64,000 nt of DNA from Chionoecetes opilio (GCA_016584305.1 JACEEZ010020231.1:62501-126500), one strand, 5' to 3'; positions 43,763 through 54,651 are shown, numbered from the stretch's first letter. The notes: generated from the sequence alone by a model not told the origin. Program-made: numbers and translations.

Positions 43763-44291
43763 CACACAACCCTCGTTTTCCCGGACCTCCATTTCCCGGA
43801 TATCGGATTTGCTGGACAAAATCCGAGGTCCGGGGATATGTCAAGAGTCCCGGACAAATGCCTGGTCCAGTCCGTAAATTGACAAAGTTGTCCGGCGGTC
43901 CGAGCTTCTCCTGTCACCCCTGGTCAGTGTCCGTGCCTCCCGCCAGGTGGCAGCATGCTCAGCGGTCGTATTGTTTACATTTGGGCACACGACACTCACG
44001 ATTTACCTGCACCACCTCCGTTAGACCCCTGACCCCCAATGCCCCTGGTGCAGGAACGTCTCTTGAGACTATTGAACACTTTCTGCTGCCTCCTGCCAGG
44101 TGGCAGCATGCTCAGCGGACGTAAAAGTCCACGGCGGGGTAGTTGATATTGGCGGTTGCCGGACAGTAAATACTAGAGTAGGATAAACGTCCGGGGGTGG
44201 GTAATGGCCTCGGACTTTTGCAATTCCCGGAATTTTGCGGTTCCCGGACCAATGCTCCCCCCTATTAGTCCGGGAAAACGAGGGTTGTGTG
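43763..44291. mobile_element. MITE, F family copy F2, inserted in B6
   Basis: The ends cacacaaccctcgttttccc and gggaaaacgagggttgtgtg are inverted repeats with TA at 43761-43762 and 44292-44293. It contains a short LINE tail piece (44005-44095, with aatgcccctggtgcaggaac). The phrase ctgccaggtggcagcatgct occurs twice (43940, 44094). Confidence 0.88.
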
Positions 44292-45012
44292 TATATCGAA
44301 TGCTCGTATAACGGGACCTCCCTGTATAGAGCATCAATGGGTCAGGAAAAAATTGATAGAGAAGATCTGTTTGTGTGGGACGATAAAAGTACAAGAGGTC
44401 ATGAGAAGAAGTTGAAAAGGACAACATACAAGAGGGACATAAAAAAATACAGCTTCTCGTACAGAAGCATAGCAGCCTGGAACAACCTTGATGCAAAAGT
44501 GATTAATGCAAGAAGTATTCAGTGACTTCAAAGGCAAGCTGGATAGTAGTAGATTTGGAGACGGGACAATACGAGCATAGCTCTTTTCCTGTATGTTACA
44601 ACTAGGTAAATACACACACACACACAAGCATAAGGTCTTCTATTCAGATGCTGGTTGACTTACAATTACCGTATTTTATGGCTTATAAGAGGCACTTTTG
44701 CCCCAAAATAATACCCTGAAAAATACTCATGCGTCTACCAAGACGAATGTTGTAGGAGGTTAGCTTAGGTAGCTATTCAATTCAGCCTCTTATATGATGT
44801 AACCTCAGTACTTATCTGTTACAAGTTTTTCAAATACCATAAGACATACAAATCAACTAATCTTTCTTCACGCTGTGCTATTTACTGCGGTACTGGCGGA
44901 AGCCATTCCGCCTTGGCAGATTGCCGCCAACAGCCATTCCGTGTATAAGGAACTTTGTTTGTTACATTAGATGAAAGTTTATATACTTATGTACATGCAG
45001 CCATCACAAATA

Positions 45013-45965
45013 CACTCGACCCTCGATTTTCCGGACCTCCTATTGCCGGATTTTGGATTACCCGGTCATTGTCTGCCCCCGGACATATTTGGCATGGACC
45101 GGACATATGTCCGGAATAGTCCAGGACATTAAGGAAAGAATGGCATTCAAATTTCCCGCACGGCGAGGTTCCCGGCCGTTAGTTTGAAGATGCTGCCACT
45201 AGGGGTCAGGGCGGGCAGACACAGCCGCTCGGGGTGAGTATTATCGCCACAATGCCTCTCTTTCCCTCTGCCGCTCTCCACGGGCAAATGCCTCATCTCC
45301 CGGGTCTCCCGGGCTCGGCGATGCCCTCCCCATCACCTCCATGGGCTAATACCGCAGTGACTCTTCCCCCCAGCTTTGTATACGGAAAAAGTCCCGCATC
45401 CTCGATGTCACCCTCACCCGCCTCCGCCTGGGCCACACGGCTCACCTGCACCGTCTCCATCTGTTGCCTGACCCCCACTGCCCCTGGTGCAGGAATGTTC
45501 CGGAGAACATTGAACACTTTCTGCTGCAGTGACCGCGCTTCCAATCCCACCGTGTAGTGCTAAACTCTCTACTCTTTGCCCTGAACATCACCACCTTTGA
45601 CCTGCCCACCCTGCTGGCGGCGGCTGGCGTCCGCCCCTCACGGCAACACGCTGTCATCCGCTTTACCTGTGCCTTCCTGAGGAAGACAGGTCAGCTACCG
45701 TGCCTGTGATAGCATCATAGAACATCACCAGGGCTCATAGTGTTCTCCAAGGGTTCCTCGCAGCCCTAAAACAAGAAGAAGAACAACAATGCCTCCCGTA
45801 GTGCCGCCCAAAGACCCAAAACGTACTAGAAAACCAGTACACCTTACTGTTTACCAGATAAAGTCTCTGAATGGCTACACCTCCCGGACTTTCGCGGTTC
45901 CTGAACTTTTGGGGTTCCAGGACCAGGCTAACCCCCTAATAGTCCGGAAAATGGAGGGTCGAGTG
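45013..45965. mobile_element. MITE, F family copy F3, carrying a LINE 3' end
   Basis: The ends cactcgaccctcgattttcc and ggaaaatggagggtcgagtg are inverted repeats, with TA on both sides (45011-45012, 45966-45967). Most of the interior is a forward-oriented LINE tail, 45240-45780. Confidence 0.88.
45240..45780 (+). pseudogene. Non-LTR retrotransposon 3' end inside F3
   Basis: Across two frames it encodes the same tail as 23402-23857 (LTCTVSICCLTP, then CPWCRNVPE-type, TFDLPTLLAAAGV-type and RKTGQLPCL-type words). It ends with ttctccaagggttcctcgca, gccctaaaac. Frameshifted. Confidence 0.75.
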
Positions 45966-46315
45966 TACTACACGCATACAGGAAAATTCAAACAATACGT
46001 GGTGAGGCACAGGAGGCAGGCAAAGTAGTGAGGCACGGGAGGACGTGAGGATCTGCACTGTAGCTCTGGTGTTTACACTCAGGACGACAAAGCCAGACTC
46101 AGCTGATCGGCATGCCAGGCAGGCACACAGCTGCGCACCGCCGCGGTCGGCTTTGTTTTCACTCCCGCCGTCCGACCTGCGTGTACATTTTCAGCCAGCC
46201 AACATGACGATTTACTTATGCTATCGCATACAAGCTAGAAAATAAAAATGGCTGATGAGCAGTGCTTAATGAAGATAATGAATAGTGAGTGTGTTCTTGT
46301 GTGAAAATGACAGTA

Positions 46316-46957
46316 CAGTAACAGCCTTATAACTCGGCACGATAGGGGCTCTGGCCCTTGCCGAGTTATTCAATGTGCCGAGTTATGCAATGTCCTCTGA
46401 TAAACATAAAAACTACACTTACCAGTGAACGGATAGCAGCAGACATATACTCGTAATCCAAGGAGAGGGGAGCCTTGTTGTAACATGTAGAAGATGTTAG
46501 GGGGACTCAGTCGCATTTTAACACTGGTATCACTTTAATCACTTTATAATCACAACTCTGTACTGTATTGTATACAGTACTGTACAACTTAATTTTACAT
46601 CACTTGAGCACTTAATTACTGCAACACTATGCTTGTCCATTAACTCTACCTTCGACTGCGAGTGCATGGGAGGACACAGGGGGCGGCATGAGCCTCTAAT
46701 CACAGGCGTCACTATAAGAATCCTGCCTGCGCCACCACGGGCGAGGGCCAACCATCACAGCCCTCGAGTGAGCCTCCAGGGCCTACCATCCCACCCCTGG
46801 AGCTCACTGCCTACACGCGCTATAGGCATAGATGTGTGTGTGTGTGTGTGTGTGTGTGGTGTGAAAAAAAAAAAAAAAAAAAAAAACCCAAGTCTTTGCC
46901 TTGCCAAGTTATATCAAATTCCGAGTTATACAGTGCCGAGTTATAAGGCTTTTACTG
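46316..46957. mobile_element. TA-flanked MITE, H family, with SINE insertion
   Basis: The ends cagtaacagccttataactc and gttataaggcttttactg are inverted repeats with TA outside (46314-46315, 46958-46959). The word CCGAGTTAT occurs at least twice in each end. Confidence 0.88.
46628..46886 (+). mobile_element. SINE S1 body with (TG)n and poly-A
   Basis: A 5'-truncated S1 copy runs from ccattaactctaccttcgac to gcgctataggcatagatg, followed by (TG)n at 46832-46857 and an A run to 46886. Confidence 0.8.
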
Positions 46958-47084
46958 TATATTGGACAAGTTTTGGTGGTCTTGTTTTATTTATTTTTTT
47001 CTTTTAAAAATTTCTTTCCAAAATCAGGGTGCGTAGTCCACGATGCAGAGTCTTATAAGCTGTAAAATACGGTAAGCATTTTTC

Positions 47085-48435
47085 AGTGTATTCTATACCC
47101 AGAGTTTCGCGATCCTTGAGTTTAGCGCTATGCCTTTGGAAGAAAGTAAGCGTGAAACTCGGGAGGGTACTGTACAGAGCTGATACAGTGCGAAGAGTCT
47201 AGTATTGCATGTATTTCTATTGTAATTACCTGTTAACTTATTCCTTTTGTGCCTATGCCTATGGAGCTTTTTCATCACATGATACATTTCCTTTTCATTT
47301 GTCGATCCATAGGCCTATACAAATTTGAAAACAAACACACAGGCAAATACCATAAGACATTCAAATCAACTAATCTGTCCTCACACTGTGATGTTTACGT
47401 TCCGCCTCTGAGGCTGCTGCCAACAGCGCCATCTATCGTCTGCTAGTGTTGATGTATCATTTACCACCAGGCTGTCACACACATATCACAAGCTCTTTTC
47501 AGTCCTGAAAATTATTACCCATAAGAATTCATAAAAATGATTTACTAATACTATCGCATACAAGCTAAAGGTTGTACGATATGCCAAAGAACATGGTAAC
47601 AACAGCAACAGAAAGACACTTCGGACCACCACTGGGAGAGGCGGTGGCCGAGTGGTTAGCGTCTTGAAGAGGTGAGCTCAATGTCCCGAGTTTGAATCCT
47701 GCTGGGGCAACTCTTTGGGTATGCCATAGTGTAGGGGTAGCACCCTCGGCTCACAACCGAGAAGTACTGGGTTCGATCCCCAGGCGGAGCGGAAATAGAT
47801 GGTTGTTTCCTTAAAAAAACCCGAGCCCCTGTCCACCCACCAGTAAATGGGTACCGGGTGTTCTTCTTCTTCTTTTGACCTTTGTCGCTTAGTATCGCTT
47901 CATAGGTCCTCTTCAACTTCGTCTCCTTCGTTAACAAATTTCCCTTGTTTACTTCGATACTTAGCGATATAGGTCACAAAAAGAAGAAAAAGAAGCTTAC
48001 CGAGAAAATCGGTAGATTTTACTACCGCCTACCAGTAGAAAATCTGTTTCATTATATTTTTTTTTCTTAGAAATTGTTAGCCAGGAGTTTGTGACCTGCC
48101 TCCCGGGGTGGTGGCTTCGGCCAACACTAGAGGAGAGGACAGGAAGAGGAAGAGGAGGAAAGGAGAGGACCTACGAAGCGATACTAAGCGGTAGAGGTCA
48201 CAAGAAGAAAAAGAAGCCTACCTAGAAAATCGGTAGATTTTACTACCGCCTATCGGTAGAAAATCTGTTTATTTATATATATTTTTCTTAGAAATTTCTT
48301 ACGTGTACGAAACAGCGCGAAACTCGGGGAGATAATGCGCGAAAGTCGGGATGGTAATAATTTAGGACTCAGCGCGAAACTCGACGATCGCGAAACTCGG
48401 ATAGCGTGAAACTCGGGAGGGTACTGTATACTACA
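47085..48435. repeat. N-family MITE remnants with SINE insertions
   Basis: The words gcgtgaaactcgggagggta appear at 47148-47167 and 48406-48425, and gcgcgaaactcg at 48313 and 48373. Between them lie the inverted copy of 36775-36925, a decayed G-family transposase start (47510-47640), an S1 head (47636-47716), an S2 SINE and two copies of a 'gaaaatcggtagattttact' segment (48004, 48222). Confidence 0.6.
47717..48215 (+). mobile_element. SINE S2, tRNA-Val-like head
   Basis: The head at 47719-47790 has an A box (tagtgtaggggtagc), a foldable anticodon arm ctcgg-ctcacaa-ccgag whose loop would carry CAC (Val), and B box gggttcgatcccc. The body contains accagtaaatgggtaccggg and gcctcccggggtggtggctt. 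The tail ends gaagcgatactaagcggtag, aggtcacaagaagaa. A 110-bp inverted repeat of that tail (47877-47985) splits it. No CCA or clean acceptor stem, so it is not a tRNA gene. Confidence 0.7.
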
Positions 48436-48444
48436 ATACTAATA

Positions 48445-49345
48445 CAGTAAACCCTCTCTGATTTAAACCCGTATGATTCGAACTTCAGATAATTTGACCT
48501 GTTTCAGGCCAAGTTCAAATTTTTCAACAACTTTCCAACTTTACATAATCCGAACTGAAGTTCAAATTGTTAGAGTTTTCTGCAGCATCTTCCACCTCCT
48601 CTGTGCCATCCACTTCGTCAGCCAGCCTCCACATCACCTCCAATACATTAAGCACCTCAAGCACTGAAGACCTTACCTTACAAATCCCCAGAGTGACACT
48701 TGCCAATGCTGCATTCAGTAGCCTTCACCCCCCCCCCGCACCTTCCCTACTGAACGATACTGTACGCTATACAATTTACATTGCTACCAAGATAGCAGCT
48801 GCCGAAATTTATCTCTGTGGCTATTCTTAATGTTGAAGAACAACTTGCTGGTGACCCTGTATTTGATGCAGCAGAAGTTATAGCAGCAGGAAATGAAATA
48901 TTGAGGCAAGAAGAGGAGAGCGAAGAGCAGAAGCTTTCTTTGCCCTTTGTTTACATGCCCTTTTTGTGGCGCGAGCTGGCAACTCAGTAGCGATCCACCT
49001 CCCAGATCTGTAGTGCAGGGGTAGCTTGCACTAGGCATACTGTATGCCTACGTCACCGTGAGCCACCGTGTGCACGCGTGCAAGTTGCCGTACGGAACGC
49101 AGCCCTTGCCTGAAGACCGCTATCAGTGACGCCTGAGTGCTCAGTGTACAGTAGTACTGCATTTCAAGACTTCAGTATTAACCACGTTTTGGTGAGTACA
49201 AGTTGTACAATATGTGCTGTTTTGGCATGTTTGTGTGATTTATTATTGTGTGGGATGGCTAGAGGTAACCATCGGATAATTCAAACTTTCGGCTATTTCG
49301 ACTCAGGACTCCACCCAATAAGTTTGAATTAGAGAGGGTTTACTG
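48445..49345. mobile_element. TA-flanked element, K family, 901 bp
   Basis: The ends cagtaaaccctctctgattt and aattagagagggtttactg are inverted repeats with TA outside (48443-48444, 49346-49347). Words such as TTCGAACTT / AGTTCAAAT recur inside both ends. Short Ser-rich and Glu-rich frames (48567-48940, including NVEEQLAGDPVFDAAEV) may be the tail of a Tigger-type transposase. Confidence 0.85.
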
Positions 49346-49347
49346 TA

Positions 49348-49814
49348 TACAATATTCAATATTTAGAAGATTACTTTGTTGCAAAAGTAATCCGGCAGCT
49401 TAACGAAGCTGATGACTGTGTTCATACTGTTTACACAATTTTTGTTTCAGTATATTTTGTGTCATCTTATTTCAGTGCATCAGTCATTCGAGAAGAATCT
49501 AAGTAGATTTGAATGCAATGATAGATTTTGAAATTTTCTATTAATTTAAGCATATCAATGATGGAAAATAAGTGGACATATCAATGTGCAGCACATCCAA
49601 CATATCAATTATCTTTTTTGTCTTCATTACTTGGTGAGGTACAGTTGTGACAATTTATGATTAAGGCTACAAAATCGAGACTTATGACACAATATATATT
49701 TCATATTTGTGTATATATACATGCTTACTAGAAGAATTTATATGTTTGAAAATGTCAAATTTGCTCTGCACATAGAAGCAATATATTTTTTTTATTTGTC
49801 CAATTTTTCTGTAG
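49348..49814. other. Intron sequence before porcupine exon 3, nothing recognised
   Basis: AT-rich; a polypyrimidine tract and acceptor close it at 49800-49814. Confidence 0.4.
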
Positions 49815-50016
49815 TGCGGCTGCCGGCTTGGCTTGTGCACCTGATATCTGGCACGTGTGGAGGTATTGTGACATGGGGTATGTTCGGCCGTCGCTCCAGC
49901 TTTATGGTCTGTCTCCTAGCAGTTGGAGGACTTATGCTGTTACTGTCTCATTTTGTACTTAAGTCTAGCCGGGGCCCCCTCACCTGTGTGTCATGTGTGG
50001 CCTTCCTCATTACTTG
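49815..50016 (+). CDS. porcn: Porcupine exon 3: membrane segments 1-3
   Basis: The acceptor tttttctgtag is followed by two bases that complete the codon begun in exon 2 (G|TG, Val). The donor is TG|GTGAGT, leaving phase 2. The exon encodes RLPAWLVHLISGTCGG, matching the porcupine 'LPSYLKHASTVAGG' region, and then two hydrophobic helices around FMVCLLAVGGLMLLLSHFVL and CVSCVAFLIT. Similarity to known porcupine proteins is clear by eye over the whole exon. The next intron (50017-50159) is only 143 bp and is free of transposons, unlike its neighbours. Confidence 0.92.
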
Positions 50017-50159
50017 GTGAGTTTTATATTTTTTCCATCAGTTTCATAGGCTTAAGTGTATCCTGCATGTGTGCTGTATCATTAGATTTTTGTAATGGGG
50101 CCTGGAATGTAGATGACCTTGAGATTTTCAATTCATGTCATGTTTATATGTTCCATCAG

Positions 50160-50385
50160 TGAGCTCTGGTGGGCTGATCCAGTTGAATGGCACAGCATCC
50201 GAGGCCCGCAGATGATCATACTGATGAAGATGGTGTCTGTTGGGTATGATCTAGACTCGTCATCTCTGGTTAGAATACCCAGTATCATGGAAATGGTTGG
50301 GTACATCTTGAATCCAGGCACAGTAATATTTGGCCCTTGGATATCCTTTTCCTCCTACAAGAAGGTCCTTCAGCCATTGTCATGG
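50160..50385 (+). CDS. porcn: Porcupine exon 4: conserved MBOAT luminal/cytosolic loop
   Basis: The acceptor ttccatcag is followed by T, which completes TG|T (Cys). The exon then runs 75 codons to TGG|GTAAGA (phase 0). It contains the strongest porcupine signature in the window: VEWHSIRGPQMIILMKMVS (human 'VTWHKMRGAQMIVAMKAVS'), then GYDLD and GYILNPGTVIFGPWISF (human 'GYLYFVGTIVFGPWISF'). These residues surround the MBOAT active-site cavity; the catalytic His lies further downstream, outside this window. There is no frame break. This exon alone is enough to name the gene. Confidence 0.95.
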
Positions 50386-50474
50386 GTAAGATTCAGATTT
50401 AGATAGATGTTGAATAGATGAAATTCAGGGTATGTATTATGGGCATGAAAGTGTTAGGTGATCATGTATGTAAT

Positions 50475-51935
50475 AGGACCAGACGGAGTGTCGGGTTATG
50501 TTTTAAAAGAGTGCAGAAAGTAGTTGGTCGAACCAGTATATGATATAATAAAGTGCTCATTAACATGGGGAAAAGTGCCAAAAGAGTGGAAGAGAGCAGA
50601 TATAGTACCAATATATAAAAATGGGAAGAAGGATAAACCATTAAATTTTAGACCAGTGTCATTGACTAGCACAGTATGCAAGATATGTGAGAAAATAATA
50701 AAGAAGCAATGGACGGAATACTTAGAAAATGAAGGTATAATAACAGACCAGCAGTATGGTTTTAGGAAAAGGAGATCATGTGTGACCAACTTAATAAGCT
50801 TTTAAGAGTAATTGATACAACCCAAGAAAGAGATGGATGGGCAGATTGATTGGTACTTCTAGATCTTAAAAAGGCATTAGATAAAGTTTTCCATGAGAGG
50901 CTACTTTGGAATTAGGAAAATATAGGAGGAATCAAAGGGATGATCAAATCTTGGATGGAAAGTTATCTGAGAGGAAGAGAAATGAGAACAATAGTACAGG
51001 ATGAAAACTCTGAATGGAGAAAGTTATTTAGTGGGGTACCACAAGGATCAGTGTTGGCACCAACAATGTTCACGATTTACATCAATGACATGACTGATGA
51101 AATATAAAGTTATAAGTTTGTTGCAGATGATTTAAAACTATTAAGAGAAATAAAAAGCTATAAAGATTGTGAAACACTACAAAATGACCTGAACAAGATT
51201 TACAAATGGAGCAGAAGATGGGAAATGGAATTTAATGTGAATAAGTGTCATGTGATGGAAATTGGAAAAAGCGAAAAGAGATATAAATGGCCATATAAAA
51301 TGGGAAATGAAATAATTGCAAAGGTTCATGAAGAAAAGGACCTGGGAGTGATAATGCAAAATATCCTACAACCAGAAAAACATATAATTAAAATATTTAG
51401 AGATACAGTAGGTACAGGATGTTGAAGAATATTAGAGTGGCATTTCATTACATGGACACAAATATGATGAGAAAGATAATTACTACAATGATCCGACCAA
51501 AAATGGAATATGCTGCCATTGTATGGTCCCCATATAAAAAGAAGCATGTGAAAAAGTTGGAGAGGATACAGAGAATGGCAACAAAGATGGTACCAGAGCT
51601 AGAAGAACCTTCTTATGAGGTATGGTTGAAGAAAATAAAGTTACCAACACTTGAGCAGAGAAGAGAAAGAGGAGACTTAATAACAATTTTCAAACTGATA
51701 ACTAAGATGGAAGTAACAGACAATGAGAGATTACTGACTCGGAAACAAAGAGAAGGTCGATACACAAGAGGACATACAAAACAACTAGGAAAAGGGAGAT
51801 GCCTGAACAGCATAAACAAGTACAGCTTCCCTCATAGAAATGTAGAAGTTTGGAATGGACTAAATGAGGAAGTGATATCGGCAAATAATGTGCGCCAGTT
51901 GAAAGAGAGACTGAATAAATGTAGGTATAATGATA
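50475..51935 (+). pseudogene. CR1/L2-like LINE reverse transcriptase, frameshifted
   Basis: Reverse transcriptase blocks appear in order: GPDGVSGYVLKEC (50480), PKEWKRADIVPIYKNGKKDK (50578), NFRPVSLTSTVCKICEK (50645), QQYGFRKRRSCVTNLI (50749), SGVPQGSVLAPTMF (51035), FVADDLKLL (51115; catalytic ADD), MEFNVNKCHVMEIGK (51225) and a long C-terminal frame at 51419-52003 (MIRPKMEYAAIVWSPYKKKH). Several stops and shifts break the frame before 51225. The endonuclease is missing. This is a longer relative of the copies at 36930-44625. Confidence 0.85.
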
Positions 51936-52089
51936 ATAATAATTTTATTCTGCCCGGAGGCATACAGACAAAACAAAGCAACAAGTACAAGAAAAGGAGT
52001 TAACTTAAGTACTAGAGCAAAAACAAACAAAAGTACATAGTATAGGCACATTCAGGGGACATAGTATCAAAGTACATAGACTAAACATA

Positions 52090-52470
52090 CATGGACACCT
52101 GTGCTACCCCACATTCTGCACAAACAGCAGACCCAGCCACCGCTGTTGTATAGGTCCACATACATAGGCCGAGCTCTGCCTGACAGAGGTGATGATGGAG
52201 TTCATAGAGAGCTCCACCCTACTCCTTAAGCTGAACACGGAGTGTCGACGGATCACATCCAGATTGTTCACCCCATTCCTAGCGAAAGCCAGGGACGAGC
52301 TGCACCACCTGGGCAACCCCAGAAGCCTCTTAAGGATGTCATTGTGATAGACCTTAAGGCGGTTCAGAGTGGCCTCATTGAACCGCGACCACAGCGAGTT
52401 GCAGAATATAGAGTAGCAGTGACTCCTGATGTGGTGGTGTGTGTCATTGGGAGTGTCCTGTGTTGAGCGC
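52090..52470 (-). pseudogene. Non-LTR reverse transcriptase C-terminal fragment
   Basis: The minus strand encodes ILKRLLGLPRWCSSSLAFAR, NGVNNLDVIRRHSVFSLRSR and MNSIITSVRQSSAYV. This resembles the 'R.L...PR.CS.S.MF...N....D...RK.VYSF..RL..S.N.LI' tail of arthropod LINEs. There is no catalytic part. Confidence 0.6.
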
Positions 52471-52474
52471 GGCA

Positions 52475-52680
52475 GCTATGTGTATTTACCTAGTTGTATT
52501 TACCTAGTTGTGTTTTACAGGGCCTGAGCTACACTCGTGTGGTCCTGTCTCCGTATCTTCATTTATCCAGTCTTTCTTTCACTTGGTGAACATTATGTGC
52601 TGATATCACCTCCTCAATTAATCCATTCCAAACTTCTATATTTCTATGAGGGAAGCTGTACTTGTACGTGTATGTGCGGG
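52475..52680 (-). pseudogene. CR1/L2-like LINE 3' end, short
   Basis: The minus strand encodes YSFPHRNIEVWNGLIEEVIS as in the copy at 51830-51880. The tail complement gtgtatttacctagttgta is at 52480-52498, the shared 3' terminus. Confidence 0.75.
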
Positions 52681-53145
52681 GAGGCGGTGGCCGAGTGGTT
52701 AGCGTCTTGGAGTGGTGAGCTCGATGTCCCGAGTTCGAATCCTGCCGGGGGCAACTCTTTTGGCCATCTTTAACGTGGTCGACAAGAGCCTGGGAGGTGA
52801 GCACAAGGTCCCGAGCTCAAGTTCTACCAAGGAGCAACTGTAAATCTATAGTCGAGTGGCCGAAGAAACCCACGTGATGCATTCCTGTTCCACCGACTGG
52901 GACTTCAAGTGCGGCGGAGGGACAACAGGTGGCGTCATGAGCCTAAAAACTGAGGGTTGACCATCACAGAAAACGGACCTTCACCTATAATATCACAGGT
53001 GTCACTATAAAAATCTAGCCTGCGCCAACAACGGGCAGAGGGACAACCATCACGACCCTCCAGAATGTGCAGGGCCAACCACCTGAGCCCTCAAAGAAGA
53101 AACATAATAGCCTACAGGCGCTATAGGCTTCAACATAAAAAATAA
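52678..53145 (+). mobile_element. SINE S1, dimeric form
   Basis: Head 1 has A box tggccgagtggttagcgtc and B box gagttcgaatcctgcc (52731). Head 2 has ggaggtgagcacaaggtccc and B-box-like gagctcaagttctacc (52813). The common body follows (gcgccaacaacgggcagag, caaccacctgagccctcaa), with an AAATAAAA tail at 53140-53160. Confidence 0.75.
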
Positions 53146-54640
53146 AAAAAAATAAAAAAATGTGTGTACATGCTCTCCACCCCCGGCTCTGGAGAGCGTG
53201 CTGTTGGGACTGGCACCTGGCGTCCTTTGTGTGCCGAGAGTGGAGCGACTGAGTGTCCTGTGTTGAACAGAGGGCGCGCCTGAGAGCGAGAGGCGCTGTT
53301 CTTCGACATGATGTTGGGGAATATGGTGCAACAACTCCTCAGGAATGTAGCCTGGTGGTGTGGGAGCCAGGGGTGGAAGCGGCCATGTGTAGTCATGGAT
53401 GCCCGGATGGTGCGGCTTTGCTTTTGTGCGCCGAGACATGCATGGCTCGATGTTGGGGCTGCTTTGTGTGCAAAGCAGGCCCGGTGTTGCTTGGTGTGCC
53501 GAGAGTGGAGCGGCTGTCCCTCGCTCTGTGTCTTCCCATACTTAAGCGGCGATGTGTAGAGGTGAAGTTGAAGCCGCTTGCTGGGTGGTGTAAGGCCATG
53601 TTGGTAGGGTAGCGGTGCGGCATTTGAGAAGTGTTGGCGCGGGGCTGCATTCTGTGCGGTGTGAACAGCGGCACGGTGTGGGTAGGATGATGATGCAGCG
53701 GCACAAGGGAACCAAGAGCCGGTTACATTTTCTTCAACTTTTAGAGTCCTTTACTTATCCCGAGCTGCCACCAGATATAAGATGGATGTGGCATAGTGTG
53801 GCTTGGCAACTGGCATGTAGGTAGGACCGTATGGTCATCATCGATCTCCAATGGTCATCCTCTCGACCTCCCATGGTCATCCTCGACCTCCCATGGTCAT
53901 CCTCCACCTCCCATGGTCATCGTTCACCTCAGCAACGTAACTTCAATACAGACTTCAACTAAACCTCCACTACGGCCTCTTCGGACTACACTACAGCTAC
54001 TTCGGACTCCACATTGACCATAATTTAATCATGCTCTGTAATCATTATTTTTGTATAATACCTTATTTTTTTTCTTTATTTTTTTTCCCCCTGCTAATAC
54101 TTGTATTAAGTTGGGGAAAACACAGCGACGAGGTGAGTCTTATGAGAGATGGAGGTGGACTGACTACAAAATGGTGGTATGCTGTTGCAAGGTGTAGCAT
54201 GCCTGGGGTTACCAACAACTCCCATAAATATATATCTCACACATATTACATTATATCGAAATTACAAACATAAGAAATAAAAAGATAAATACATTTCTTA
54301 TACACTATAGTGACTATACTGTAGTCCATCCTAATGCCAGGACTCAATTAATTACCTCTCTGATACCAACAACCTGTCTTTTTTATGTTGGTATGCCTAA
54401 CACTAAAAAAAATGTGTGCACTACAAAATAGGCAAACTATAAAAATCAATTAAGATAAACCACAACACACACACAATAAACTCATAGGCACATGTATTCA
54501 TCCAAAAATAGTCAAACGGGAACATAAAACATTACAATTAGCAATTACAATTTACAATTAGTAAACATACGTACTTATTATTTAATATTCAGGTAAAGGA
54601 ATTACATGAAGTGCTGTTACAGCACACACACTTAACTTAA
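53146..54640. other. Intron sequence with a small tandem repeat, otherwise unrecognised
   Basis: The word gtgccgagagtggagcg is present at 53230 and 53497. A 19-22-bp tandem repeat (tcgacctcccatggtcatcc) occupies 53832-53930, about five units. I see no supported gene. Confidence 0.45.
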
Positions 54641-54651
54641 CGGATTATTCA

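Larger units (their letters stand above)
39119..44324. mobile_element. TA-flanked DNA element, B family, copy B6, host of nested insertions
   Basis: The left end caggaggtcccaaagatatg (TA at 39117-39118) and right end ataacgggacctccctg (TA at 44325-44326). Internal B sequence stops at 39240, resumes at about 43010, and is again split by F2 at 43763-44291. It contains the ttttctctc/gagagaaaac palindrome near 43270-43305. Confidence 0.85.
39080..44625 (+). pseudogene. CR1/L2-like LINE 3' copy 3, split by a 5.2-kb nested stack
   Basis: The short left part (39081-39116) breaks in 'ttatagcagtgt' and the right part (44325-44605) resumes 'atagagcatcaatgggtcag' and encodes REDLFVWDDKSTRGHEKKLK. The 3' end is (CA)n at 44613-44625. 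All intervening DNA is inserted. Confidence 0.8.
44669..47072. mobile_element. Tigger-like element, G family, host of F3 and H
   Basis: The left end ccgtattttatggcttataa (TA at 44667-44668) and right end cttataagctgtaaaatacgg (TA at 47073-47074) are inverted repeats. It includes a decayed transposase N-terminus near 46200-46250 (ctatcgcatacaagctagaa). Two later MITEs sit inside it. Confidence 0.75.

Noticed and set aside
26083..53145. tRNA genes suggested by A/B boxes
   Set aside because: Heads lack a complete acceptor stem and sit at the 5' end of repeated SINE bodies, so they are SINE promoters.
53050..53824. Multiple overlapping frames of 80-129 codons on both strands
   Set aside because: No motif, strand-symmetric openness in GC-rich sequence, and overlap with a SINE body.
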